Assembly: GCA_947496535.1 (NCBI GenBank) | Contig: CANMDE010000001.1 | Location: 1 to 64,000 of the forward strand | Reading direction: 5' to 3' | DNA: 64,000 bases | Source: an uncultured Paracoccaceae bacterium | GTDB lineage: Bacteria; Pseudomonadota; Alphaproteobacteria; Rhodobacterales; Rhodobacteraceae | Shown: one piece after another, positions 17,804 to 25,461 of the stretch | How positions within the stretch are numbered: the first letter of the stretch is position 1 | Layout of the letters: the number at the start of each line of letters is the position of its first letter | Translations under genes and position numbers: made by a program | The notes under the pieces: model-generated | What the model saw: the letters and a program-made list of their open reading frames with translations, nothing else | Told to the model about the DNA's origin: nothing | Databases searched by the model: none

Positions 17804-18822
17804 AGCTCACTGGGCAAGCCGCCGCGCAGTATATGCGCAAGCCTGACCCAGCGCATATGGGTCTGTTGATCTTCGGCGCTGATCCAATGCGTGTCGCTTC
17901 AAAACGGCAAGAAGCCATCGCCGCCATTGTCGGCCCGCAAGGCGAAGATGAGATGCGCCTGACCCGCATCAACGCAGGCGATCTGCGTAAAGACCCCGCA
18001 CTTCTGAATGATGCTATCAAGGCGCAGGGTTTTTTCCCCGGACCGCGGGTTGCGTTTGTGGAAGACGCCGCAGACGGGCTGGCCAAGATGATTGAGGCTG
18101 GGTTGGCAGATTGGCAGGTGGGCGATGCGCAGTTGGTCGTAACTGCGGGCCAGTTGACTGCCAAATCAGCCTTGCGCAAACTGTTCGAAGGGCGATCGGA
18201 TGCCGTTTCCATCGGTATCTATGATGACCCGCCATCGGTGTCGGATGTGGAGCAGGCATTGGCGCAAGCCGGGCTTGGACAGCCTGACAGGGATGTCATG
18301 GACATGCTGATGGCACTGGCCAACACATTGGAACCTGGCGACTTTCGTCAAACGCTTGAAAAACTGTCGCTCTACAAGCGCGGGGACGAAGCTTCGCTTT
18401 CGGTTGAGGATGTGCAGGCCTGTGCGCCACAATCGGGTGACGCGGATGTGGATGATGTACTCGATATCGTGACGGCGGGGCAGGCCGACAAGCTGGGGCC
18501 GATGCTGCGCAATGTCTACGCGCAGGGGGTTACACCGGTCACATTATGCATTGGTGCGACGCGTCACTTTCGCCGGCTTCACAAAGTTGCTGCTGATCCC
18601 GGTGGCGTCGGGGCTGGTATCGGGCGTTTACGTCCTCCGGTCTTTGGCCCAAGACGAGACCAGATCGCACAACAAGCGAGCAGCTGGGGGCGAAACAAGT
18701 TGGAACGTGCGCTCACCGCACTGACAGATGCTGACCTTCAGCTGCGCTCTGCAAATACAGCTCCGCAATATGCGTTGATGGAACGCACACTGATCCGCTT
18801 GTCGATAATGGGACGGCGTTAG
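17797..18822 (+). CDS. holA: DNA polymerase III delta subunit
   Basis: Clamp-loader subunit that opens the beta sliding clamp, 341 residues, a typical length. The N-terminal region holds the family's degenerate nucleotide-fold pattern GLLIFGADPMRVASKRQEAI, and the pattern NAGDLRKDPALLNDAIKAQGFFPGPRV around 50-80 belongs to the HolA family. Middle and C-terminal helical domains follow, with the pattern SSWGRNKLERALTALTDADL near the end. It lacks Walker A, as expected for delta. It overlaps lptE by 7 bases and ends the operon at a hairpin. Confidence 0.93.
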   Translation: MVKLTGQAAAQYMRKPDPAHMGLLIFGADPMRVASKRQEAIAAIVGPQGEDEMRLTRINAGDLRKDPALLNDAIKAQGFFPGPRVAFVEDAADGLAKMIEAGLADWQVGDAQLVVTAGQLTAKSALRKLFEGRSDAVSIGIYDDPPSVSDVEQALAQAGLGQPDRDVMDMLMALANTLEPGDFRQTLEKLSLYKRGDEASLSVEDVQACAPQSGDADVDDVLDIVTAGQADKLGPMLRNVYAQGVTPVTLCIGATRHFRRLHKVAADPGGVGAGIGRLRPPVFGPRRDQIAQQASSWGRNKLERALTALTDADLQLRSANTAPQYALMERTLIRLSIMGRR

Positions 18823-18830
18823 GGAACAAA

Positions 18831-18855
18831 AAAGGGCCGGCAAAGCCGACCCTTT
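18831..18855. terminator. Shared terminator, stronger on minus strand
   Basis: AAAGGGCCGGC (18831-18841) pairs with GCCGACCCTTT (18845-18855) around an AAA loop. Read on the minus strand it runs into six Ts (18833-18828), so it best serves the small gene at 18880-19089. It may also end holA transcription. Confidence 0.75.
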
Positions 18856-18879
18856 GAGTAAAGGCTGTGCGCCTCTTAC

Positions 18880-19089
18880 TTAGTCGTCTGATGCGTTCAC
18901 GGCTGCTGCGATAAGCAGAGCGGCAAGAACACCCAGGATCACGTATGTTGGGCTGATGGAAGAACCTGCTGGTTCTGGCTCAGCAACAACAACGGGGGGT
19001 TCCATCACGGGAGGGGCTACGCCACCAGCGTGGGCGGCAACACCAGAAACAGCGATTGCTGCAGCAGCGAGTGTAGTTGTAAGGCGCAT
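18880..19089 (-). CDS. Small secreted/membrane protein
   Basis: 69 residues. A signal peptide (1-22, ending VAAHA-GG) is followed by a proline/valine-rich linker PPVMEPPVVVAEPEPAG and one membrane helix, TYVILGVLAALLIAAAV, with an acidic end NASDD. I chose the ATG at 19089, since GGAGTACCGAC lies directly upstream; the longer frame has no ribosome site. It lies downstream of yjbH and yjbF on the same strand. In E. coli the yjb and gfc operons also contain a small secreted protein, YjbE or GfcA, of similar size, so it may be a positional analogue; the sequences are not visibly similar. Function unknown. Confidence 0.7.
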   Translation of the reverse strand: MRLTTTLAAAAIAVSGVAAHAGGVAPPVMEPPVVVAEPEPAGSSISPTYVILGVLAALLIAAAVNASDD

Positions 19090-19121
19090 GTCGGTACTCC
19101 AATTAAATGCACGTGGTGGTC

Positions 19122-19135
19122 GGCACATATGTACC
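19122..19135. promoter_or_regulatory. Near-palindrome GGCACATATGTACC
   Basis: A 14-base near-perfect palindrome 33-46 bases upstream of the small gene's start, in the gap after yjbF. It could be an operator or part of a promoter; no family assignment. Confidence 0.25.
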
Positions 19136-19195
19136 AACTCACATTACTCTATTAAATCAGTATGCTAGGCAGAATCCAAGACCAAACAAGCGCGA

Positions 19196-19882
19196 TCAGA
19201 AAACATCAATCTGCAGATATCCGGCCTCTGGTGAGATCGCTTGCAAGCTCCGAATGATCTTCCCTGCGCCATTAACCCAATAAACGTTGGTAAATTGAAA
19301 GGTTTCGCCCTCGCAAACCTCTTCAAATTTGGTCGCGTTTTGAGATTTTTCCAGTCTTTCGATGGATTCTGAGCCCTGAGAAGCGATGCGACACTGCAAC
19401 AGTTCCGTCGAAATTGCGTCAAGATTTGTCAGGAATTCATGACGTCTTTGCGAGTTTCCGCCACCGGATTGGATTGCACGCCAGCTTTGCGCTACGTCGG
19501 CGGCAATCAAATCACGTGGCAACCCCCGTGTTGCCACCACGAGTCCGTTTTCCAACGTGACGCTGAAATTCGCGCTATCCACGAAGGTTATCCGGCTACC
19601 ATTGCTGCCGGCGTTCAACATAGTATCCCAACGCTCAAAGCTTCGCGCACTGACGCGTATATATTTGCCGGGGGCAGCATTTAACTCTTCTGTGGGCAGC
19701 GCTGCCGTGCCGGGCGCGGCAATTACTGGAACGGCAGAAGCTGCACCGCTTTCACCACCAATCTTGCCTCCGGTCACAACAGAGCCCAGCTGGGAAGCAA
19801 TGCCGCCCTGTTCCAAAGGCCCGCATGCGGTCAGTATGGTGAAAACCGCTGCCACGACGATGGAATTGCGAAAATAAGTCAT
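19196..19882 (-). CDS. yjbF: YjbF/GfcB-family lipoprotein
   Basis: Lipoprotein of the YjbF/GfcB group 4 capsule-type family, 228 residues. The lipobox FTILTACG gives acylated Cys20. A low-complexity Gly/Ala/Pro linker (about 25-70) precedes a globular domain containing GKYIRVSARSFERWDTML, then NGLVVATRGLPRDLIAAD and a C-terminal YWVNGAGKIIRSLQAISP. These match the YjbF fold, whose exact job in exopolysaccharide export is unproven. It begins 4 bases inside the end of yjbH, so the two are coupled. Note the order is yjbH then yjbF, not the E. coli yjbEFGH order, and no yjbG is present. Confidence 0.82.
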   Translation of the reverse strand: MTYFRNSIVVAAVFTILTACGPLEQGGIASQLGSVVTGGKIGGESGAASAVPVIAAPGTAALPTEELNAAPGKYIRVSARSFERWDTMLNAGSNGSRITFVDSANFSVTLENGLVVATRGLPRDLIAADVAQSWRAIQSGGGNSQRRHEFLTNLDAISTELLQCRIASQGSESIERLEKSQNATKFEEVCEGETFQFTNVYWVNGAGKIIRSLQAISPEAGYLQIDVF

Positions 19883-21996
19883 CTCCAGAACCGCCCCCAG
19901 GTATCTTCAAGATCTGCCGCATGGGTGTCGCGCACTTCATCATAAAGTCGTCCGTTAACAGAAAGCCTTGCACCGCCATCCCCGACCCGTGTTCGCAAGG
20001 TGTTATCATAGCTGCCCCGCGAGGCGACGCCGGTAAAGAAATCCTCCGGTATCGTGACCACAACACCTTTGTTGTAAGAACCATCGCCAAAATCGTCATA
20101 GCTGATGTCCGTCTGCGTTACGTATGCCCCGACGGTCCAACCATTGTCGAACTCACGATCCACCGAAAGTGTGGCACCCCAATCCCCCGCCAGGTAACGC
20201 CCAACATCAAGCTGCGTGTGATACCCGCTACCAAGATCGTAGTAGGCGGACAGGTGGCCTGTCACGACGTCGTAATCATATTCTTCAAACCCGAAACCCA
20301 TATCTGTATCGCGCTGGGCGACATAGTTGACCTCTGCGCCCAACCCAAGCCTGCTGGTCACCGGCTTCCACAGAACTTCACCCGATACGCCCCCGAACAT
20401 TTCTTCAAGATAGCCGACGCTGACGCGGCCATATAAATCGGTTGCCGGTCGGCTATAGTGGGTCAGCGACAATGTCTGCAGGAACGGAATGCCATCTTCC
20501 CCATAAAGATCGCCGTCAGTTCTGACATTCTGGATGCCGTCGCCGTCATCCTGAGGACCATCATTGTCTTCGGGTGGAACGACGCTTTGCCGGATTGCAC
20601 CGGAAAGGACCAGATTTGGCTGAATCTTATAGACGCCGCGCAACTGCACCCCGGCCTCTACGCTGGCAGAGCCATTGCCGCCGAACGGGTTGATACCGAA
20701 ATATGGCCCCAACCCCCATGCAAAGGGGTTTTCGTCGCGCTCGACTTCAACCAAACCGGCAGTTCTTTTCGCGTCCCCGAACTGCGCCCTTTCGAACAAT
20801 TCAGCGGACCCGCCGACACGGTTTTCAAGTCGCTCCATATCACTGCGCAGGATAGTCACCGACGCGGCAGGAATACCGTCTACTTCTGGCTCAAGGATAA
20901 ACGTTTCGATGGCTGGCGGCATCGCCTGCGTCATCAACCGGGCCACGCGGCCCATCGCCTGCGCCTGCGAACGATGGCGACCGTTGATATAGCGCAGACG
21001 TGCAGAGGTATCGGTCATTTCCATGCCAACAAGCGTCAGCCCCTCAACCTTCAGCAGGGAGTCCATGGCATTGCGCAAAGCGGTCTCTGACACTGCTCCT
21101 CGGTCCCATGGGGCGCGCGTGTTGGATCTGACTTTGACGGGAACTGGTGCCGTTTCCAATCCACTTTTGCCGGGCCGATTGTTGGGGTTCAATTCAAAGC
21201 TGCCCGACACGCCGACTTGATTGCCATAAAGATAGTTCAGTCCCAGTTGCACACCGGGTCGCGGGCGGTAGGTCAGGCCGAAATTGTAGGGAGAGTCCGC
21301 CTCAATCGCCAGATTGTTGGCGGCCTCATCATAGGCGATGGAGGAATATTCGGCCTTTACGCCCCACTTGTCGTTGATCTGGTATTCAAGCCCCCCAAAC
21401 AGGGCGGCATCTCCGCGAAACCAATAGTCGGATGCCAACTGACCATCGGGGTCATTTTCATCAAAGACGGGGCGTGTGTCTGCGCCGAAGAGATTCGAGA
21501 AGCCGTCGCGGGTACCCATCTGCCCCCAACCCAAACCAGCGGTAACGATCAAATTGTCTCCGACCGATTTTGAGGCAACGAGATACTCGGACTGTATGCG
21601 ACCCGGTGTCAGGAAATCCCGAAAGCCAATCGCGACCGCAGGCAGATACTTGGTTTCGTCGTTGAACCGATATTGCAGATCAAAGCCGCGCTCCGTGGTG
21701 TCATCAATACCGGAGCCCAGCGGGTCTCCGTAGATGTCAGCCAGCGTATAACGATAGCTGGCGGATAGCCGTGGCGTGATTTGGAACGAAAGGGTCGCCC
21801 GGAAATAGTTTTCTGTATAACCAAATGTCGCTGCAAGCGCGTCTGCCGGGGCGCTTTGCGCCGTCGGCATCTCAAGCAGGCCGGGGGTTCCGAACATGGA
21901 ATAGGTGGCGCTGACGTCCTGCGCGGACACAAATGTTGTGGCCGAAAAGGTCACCATCGCAACCGATGATGCCAGTGAAACGCTTCTGCGCATCAA
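19879..21996 (-). CDS. yjbH: YjbH-family outer-membrane protein
   Basis: Outer-membrane beta-barrel of the YjbH/GfcD family linked to extracellular polysaccharide production, 705 residues, a normal length. A signal peptide ends near residue 25 (TFVSAQDVS). The mature N-terminus, ATYSMFGTPGLLEMPTAQSA, is the family hallmark. The pattern RATLSFQITPRLSASYRY and many alternating aromatic strands follow. A periplasmic alpha/beta insert lies near 290-400 and a second barrel half runs to the C-terminus LEDTWGRFWR. Recent structural work on GfcD describes a two-barrel protein, which fits this layout. First gene of the operon; the divergent sulfotransferase-like gene starts 142 bases away. Confidence 0.87.
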   Translation of the reverse strand: MMRRSVSLASSVAMVTFSATTFVSAQDVSATYSMFGTPGLLEMPTAQSAPADALAATFGYTENYFRATLSFQITPRLSASYRYTLADIYGDPLGSGIDDTTERGFDLQYRFNDETKYLPAVAIGFRDFLTPGRIQSEYLVASKSVGDNLIVTAGLGWGQMGTRDGFSNLFGADTRPVFDENDPDGQLASDYWFRGDAALFGGLEYQINDKWGVKAEYSSIAYDEAANNLAIEADSPYNFGLTYRPRPGVQLGLNYLYGNQVGVSGSFELNPNNRPGKSGLETAPVPVKVRSNTRAPWDRGAVSETALRNAMDSLLKVEGLTLVGMEMTDTSARLRYINGRHRSQAQAMGRVARLMTQAMPPAIETFILEPEVDGIPAASVTILRSDMERLENRVGGSAELFERAQFGDAKRTAGLVEVERDENPFAWGLGPYFGINPFGGNGSASVEAGVQLRGVYKIQPNLVLSGAIRQSVVPPEDNDGPQDDGDGIQNVRTDGDLYGEDGIPFLQTLSLTHYSRPATDLYGRVSVGYLEEMFGGVSGEVLWKPVTSRLGLGAEVNYVAQRDTDMGFGFEEYDYDVVTGHLSAYYDLGSGYHTQLDVGRYLAGDWGATLSVDREFDNGWTVGAYVTQTDISYDDFGDGSYNKGVVVTIPEDFFTGVASRGSYDNTLRTRVGDGGARLSVNGRLYDEVRDTHAADLEDTWGRFWR

Positions 21997-22138
21997 GATG
22001 TCCCCGCTTTATGCCTCATCTTTGTGTAACTGGCTGGATTCGGTTTGTGAATCCCCGGTGGCCTTTTTGCGCGTTTTCAAGCCACACAGGCAATGTGGGT
22101 AATCCTTTATTAACCAATAGCGAAATAGGGTCGCGTCT

Positions 22139-22801
22139 ATGATAGTATCGCATAGACACCGGTTCATTTTTTTCCCGGACCCGGCTGGTGGGTCAGCCCG
22201 TATCGAAACCGCTCTTCGGCCTTGGGCTGACCAAGCTATCTGTGACACCAGGTTAGGCACCCGCCATAACACCCTGTTTCATGGGATGAGTCCGGCAGAG
22301 GCTGAACTGGCATTCGATATGATGGACCTGCCCTTCCGGAAATATACGCGGGTTGCAGTGGTGCGGGATCCCTATGCGAAAATGGCGTATCTTTATCACC
22401 GGATCGCAGCGATCGATCCCGTTTGGCGCGTCCGGCGGCGTTTGGGACTGACGATACCGGACTATCAGGAGTGGCTGCGAAAAACGCGCCCAAATGGACC
22501 CGGTGCCGGATATCGGTCAGGCCCACGCTGGCGCCGGTTTGGCGCGTGGTCTGGAAATGCATGGTGCGGCAATCACATCAGCCACGTCGTACGAGCAGAG
22601 GCAGTAGAAATCGATCTATGCCCGATATTAAAGGATTTGGGGATTACCCCTGTATTTGGGCCACATCTTCGTACGACTTGGCGGCAATCATCCAATCATT
22701 TTCGGGATCATCCGGACGTCGGCAATGTCATCAATAATCGATATGCTTGGGATCTGGCTTTTTATGGCCGGGCCGACCAAGCGCTTCGTTTGGCGGCATA
22801 G
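22139..22801 (+). CDS. Sulfotransferase-like protein
   Basis: 220 residues resembling the Sulfotransfer_2 superfamily, which moves sulfate from PAPS to carbohydrates. A 5'-phosphosulfate-type loop is seen near the N-terminus, RFIFFPDPAGGSARIETAL, in place of the usual F-x-H-I-P-K-T-G-G-T. A 3'-phosphate motif is seen at RVAVVRDPYAKMAYLYHR. The loop has D-P-A where the catalytic His/Lys positions normally lie, so activity is uncertain. AGGG stands 8 bases before the ATG. Divergent from yjbHF, it may modify the exopolysaccharide made there (inference from context only). It is convergent with the flavoprotein, 10 bases apart. Confidence 0.6.
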   Translation: MIVSHRHRFIFFPDPAGGSARIETALRPWADQAICDTRLGTRHNTLFHGMSPAEAELAFDMMDLPFRKYTRVAVVRDPYAKMAYLYHRIAAIDPVWRVRRRLGLTIPDYQEWLRKTRPNGPGAGYRSGPRWRRFGAWSGNAWCGNHISHVVRAEAVEIDLCPILKDLGITPVFGPHLRTTWRQSSNHFRDHPDVGNVINNRYAWDLAFYGRADQALRLAA

Positions 22802-22811
22802 CTATTTTCGG

Positions 22812-23981
22812 CTAACTTTCTGTTCGCAGAGCGTATTTGGCGGCAGCCGCACCCGCCCAACGCCCGGTCGCGAGACATGCTGTGATCAGGTAACCCCCCG
22901 TGGGTGCTTCCCAATCGAGCATTTCGCCTGCAAAGAACACACCCGGTCTTTTTTGCCACATCAGGCGATCATCAAGCGCGTCAAAGCGCAAACCGCCAGC
23001 CGTTGAAATCGCCTCGTTCAATGGTCGGGGGCCGGCATGCTTGACGGGCAAGCCTTTGATCAGAGTCGTAAGATCTTCAGGAAACGGCCTGCCAAATTCT
23101 GACAATAATGCCAACCGGACTGGATCAAGCCGTAGCAGCTTACGCAGATAGTTTGTTAGACTGGACTTGCCCCGTGGTTTGGCCATCGCATCGCGCAACT
23201 TCTGATCGGACCAGTCGGGTAGCAGGTCTACTGTCAACGGCGCTCTGTCGCGCAAAAAACGGGATATAGTGTAAACCCCGCCTCCTTCGATGCCATGGGG
23301 TGTTATCACAAACTCGCCGCGCGATGTGTGACGACCCGAATGCAGCGCAACCGCCTTCACGGGCTGACCAAAGAACCGGTGCATATGTTCGGACCATTTG
23401 ATGTTAAGGCCCATATTGGCGGGGGCAAAGGGTGCTACATCATCACTGAAATGCTTGGCCCAACTGCCGTCCGAGCCCAGCCGCGCCCAACTAGCACCTC
23501 CGAGAGCCAAAACCGTGACATCCGGGTTCAGGGTCGCCACACCATTTGGCGTATCAAACGTGACTTCATCATCAGTCCAGCCCGTCCAGCACCAGCGGGT
23601 TTTCAAGCTGACACCTTGTTGATCCAACCGTGCGAGCCATGCCCGTAATAGGGGAGATGCTTTCATCGCCTTGGGAAAAACCCGCCCCGTCGAGCCTGTG
23701 AACAAAGGCTGACCCAACTGGTCGGCCCACGACATGACCTCCGCAGGCCCGAAAGCGGACAAGATCGGCGGTAACTTTTCGGATACTTCACCAAAGGCAG
23801 CGAGATAGTTCTCAAGCGGTTCGTTCTTTGTCAGGTTCAGTCCCGACTTTCCAGCCATCAGAAATTTGCGCGCGACCGATGGCATCTGGTCGGCAATCGT
23901 GACGGCCAGACCCGCCTGAGACATCACATCCGCAGCCATCAAACCCGCCGGACCCGCCCCGATGACCAGCCCGGTTTTCAC
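22812..23981 (-). CDS. HI0933-like flavoprotein
   Basis: FAD/NAD(P)-binding oxidoreductase of the HI0933/TIGR03862 type, 389 residues. The N-terminal dinucleotide motif GLVIGAGPAGLMAADVM is followed by the family-specific ARKFLMAGKSGLNLTKNEP at about 37-55. The C-terminal motif GVFFAGEMLDWEAPTGGYLI, which closes over FAD, is intact. The reaction of this family is unknown. Its start overlaps the crotonase gene by 4 bases, placing it last in a three-gene operon after an SDR dehydrogenase and a crotonase-fold protein. Confidence 0.87.
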   Translation of the reverse strand: MKTGLVIGAGPAGLMAADVMSQAGLAVTIADQMPSVARKFLMAGKSGLNLTKNEPLENYLAAFGEVSEKLPPILSAFGPAEVMSWADQLGQPLFTGSTGRVFPKAMKASPLLRAWLARLDQQGVSLKTRWCWTGWTDDEVTFDTPNGVATLNPDVTVLALGGASWARLGSDGSWAKHFSDDVAPFAPANMGLNIKWSEHMHRFFGQPVKAVALHSGRHTSRGEFVITPHGIEGGGVYTISRFLRDRAPLTVDLLPDWSDQKLRDAMAKPRGKSSLTNYLRKLLRLDPVRLALLSEFGRPFPEDLTTLIKGLPVKHAGPRPLNEAISTAGGLRFDALDDRLMWQKRPGVFFAGEMLDWEAPTGGYLITACLATGRWAGAAAAKYALRTES

Positions 23982-24580
23982 GCGATCATCTGTTTGATTT
24001 GCGCGACATGATCCGAGGATGCGGTCGCGACATCTGTGGTTAACTCCGCAACCGTTTGCGACAGATCATCGGTCACACGATCAATTAGCCCCCAGCGCAA
24101 CGCCTCCTCGGTTTCGATCTTTTGCCCCGCCATAAGGATCATCTTGGCCCGCGCAGGGCCGACTAAAGCAACCAGACGGGCGGGGTCTGGCGGCCTTGGT
24201 AAAAAACCCAGCTTCATCACCGGATAAAATATCTTCGTTCGCGGCACGGCAATCCGCAGATCACAGGCTAAAACCATACCCAAAGCACCGCCTGCGACCG
24301 TACCGTTCAAGGCCGCAATTGTCAGTCCGGGCAATCCGGCGATTGCGGCAGATAACCGATCCCACACCGGATCAACGGTCAGACCGGCGCGTGCGGCCTC
24401 CAGATCGGCACCAGCGCTGAAAACGCTTCCGTTCCCGGTAAGGACCAGCACCTTTGCACTAGCGGCCTTTTCGACAATCTCGGCGAGATTCACCAACATT
24501 TCACGAGTGAGTGCGTTGGCCTTGTCGGGCCGATCAAGCGTGACCGTCCAGATATCACCATCGATGCGTTGCCGGATCAT
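23978..24580 (-). CDS. Crotonase-fold protein lacking catalytic Glu
   Basis: Enoyl-CoA hydratase/isomerase superfamily, 200 residues, short against the usual 255-260. The oxyanion-hole parts are present: SVFSAGADL at 52-60 and AALNGTVAGGALGMVLACDL at 89-108. Aligned by eye with rat mitochondrial hydratase, the two catalytic glutamates are replaced, Glu144 by Val121 (in YPVMKLGF) and Glu164 by Met147. The glycine pair after the helix is also replaced by PRPPDP. The C-terminal trimerisation helices are mostly missing. It can probably bind an acyl-CoA-like ligand but should not hydrate enoyl-CoA. It overlaps both neighbours by 4 bases. Confidence 0.8.
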   Translation of the reverse strand: MIRQRIDGDIWTVTLDRPDKANALTREMLVNLAEIVEKAASAKVLVLTGNGSVFSAGADLEAARAGLTVDPVWDRLSAAIAGLPGLTIAALNGTVAGGALGMVLACDLRIAVPRTKIFYPVMKLGFLPRPPDPARLVALVGPARAKMILMAGQKIETEEALRWGLIDRVTDDLSQTVAELTTDVATASSDHVAQIKQMIA

Positions 24581-25335
24581 ACCAACCCGACTTTTTGACG
24601 GATTTTGTCCTCGCGCAAACTAACATCGGTGCCAAGGTATGGGTCGGCGTCCGTAGTACACATCCATAATAGCGCCTGCGCCGGCCATTCGGGCGGAATG
24701 TGGTCGGCCCAGTCAAGCTGGCTAACCGGGTTTATCCCAGACGCCTTGATATCGCGCTGCATGTCAGTGGCCACAGTGCCGGGTGACAGCCCCATAACGC
24801 GCAAACCTTTGTCGCGTGCCTCTTTGTCGGCGACCTGGGTCAGCATGTACGCACCGGCCTTGGAGCTGCAATAGGCGGACCATCCTTCCACCGGGCCATG
24901 CGCGGCACCGGACGAGACAGTGATAATCGTCCCATGACCTTGGGCGATCATGCCCGGCATGGCTGCGCGCATACCGTAATAGACGCCCTTCAGATTGATA
25001 TCGATGGTTCGCGACCACGCATCGATATCTGTTTCCGCCAGATGCCCGATCGGGTCGATGACCCCGGCATTGCCGATCAAGACATCAAGCCCCCCAAAAG
25101 TGCGTGCAGTCGCAGCGATGGCGGCTTCAATCTCGGTATGACGCGAGATGTCACATGGGATCGCAAGCGCCTGATCGCCGATCTCACCCGCGATTTCGGC
25201 AATGGCATCGGTGTTTCTGGCGACCAGTGCTACGCTTGCACCGGCCTTGGCAAAGGCACGGGCTGTTGCGGCCCCGATGCCCTGGCTGGCCCCCGTCACA
25301 AGTACGGTTTTCCCTTCCATATCAAACTTTTTCAT
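24577..25335 (-). CDS. Short-chain dehydrogenase
   Basis: SDR-family NAD(P)-dependent oxidoreductase, 252 residues, classical type. The cofactor loop is TGASQGIG at 14-21, the NAG motif is GNAG at 88-91, and the catalytic set is Ser142 (or 141), Tyr155 and Lys159 in GWSAYCSSKAG. The start at 25335 was chosen because AAGGGA stands just upstream and the product begins MKKFDMEGKTVLVTG; a frame open further upstream is unlikely to be coding. First gene of the SDR-crotonase-flavoprotein operon, so it probably acts on a hydroxyacyl or oxo intermediate in a shared short pathway. Substrate unknown. Confidence 0.88.
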   Translation of the reverse strand: MKKFDMEGKTVLVTGASQGIGAATARAFAKAGASVALVARNTDAIAEIAGEIGDQALAIPCDISRHTEIEAAIAATARTFGGLDVLIGNAGVIDPIGHLAETDIDAWSRTIDINLKGVYYGMRAAMPGMIAQGHGTIITVSSGAAHGPVEGWSAYCSSKAGAYMLTQVADKEARDKGLRVMGLSPGTVATDMQRDIKASGINPVSQLDWADHIPPEWPAQALLWMCTTDADPYLGTDVSLREDKIRQKVGLV

Positions 25336-25461
25336 TGTTTTCCCTTTTGATCCGAACCGCAGATGTTTAAGTGTGGCGAGCGAACAGTCGCCGACCCCGC
25401 ATCGCCACCATTCTACAGGGCAAGGGCTTGTTCGAAAGACAAAATGCGAAAGGCAGCCCTG

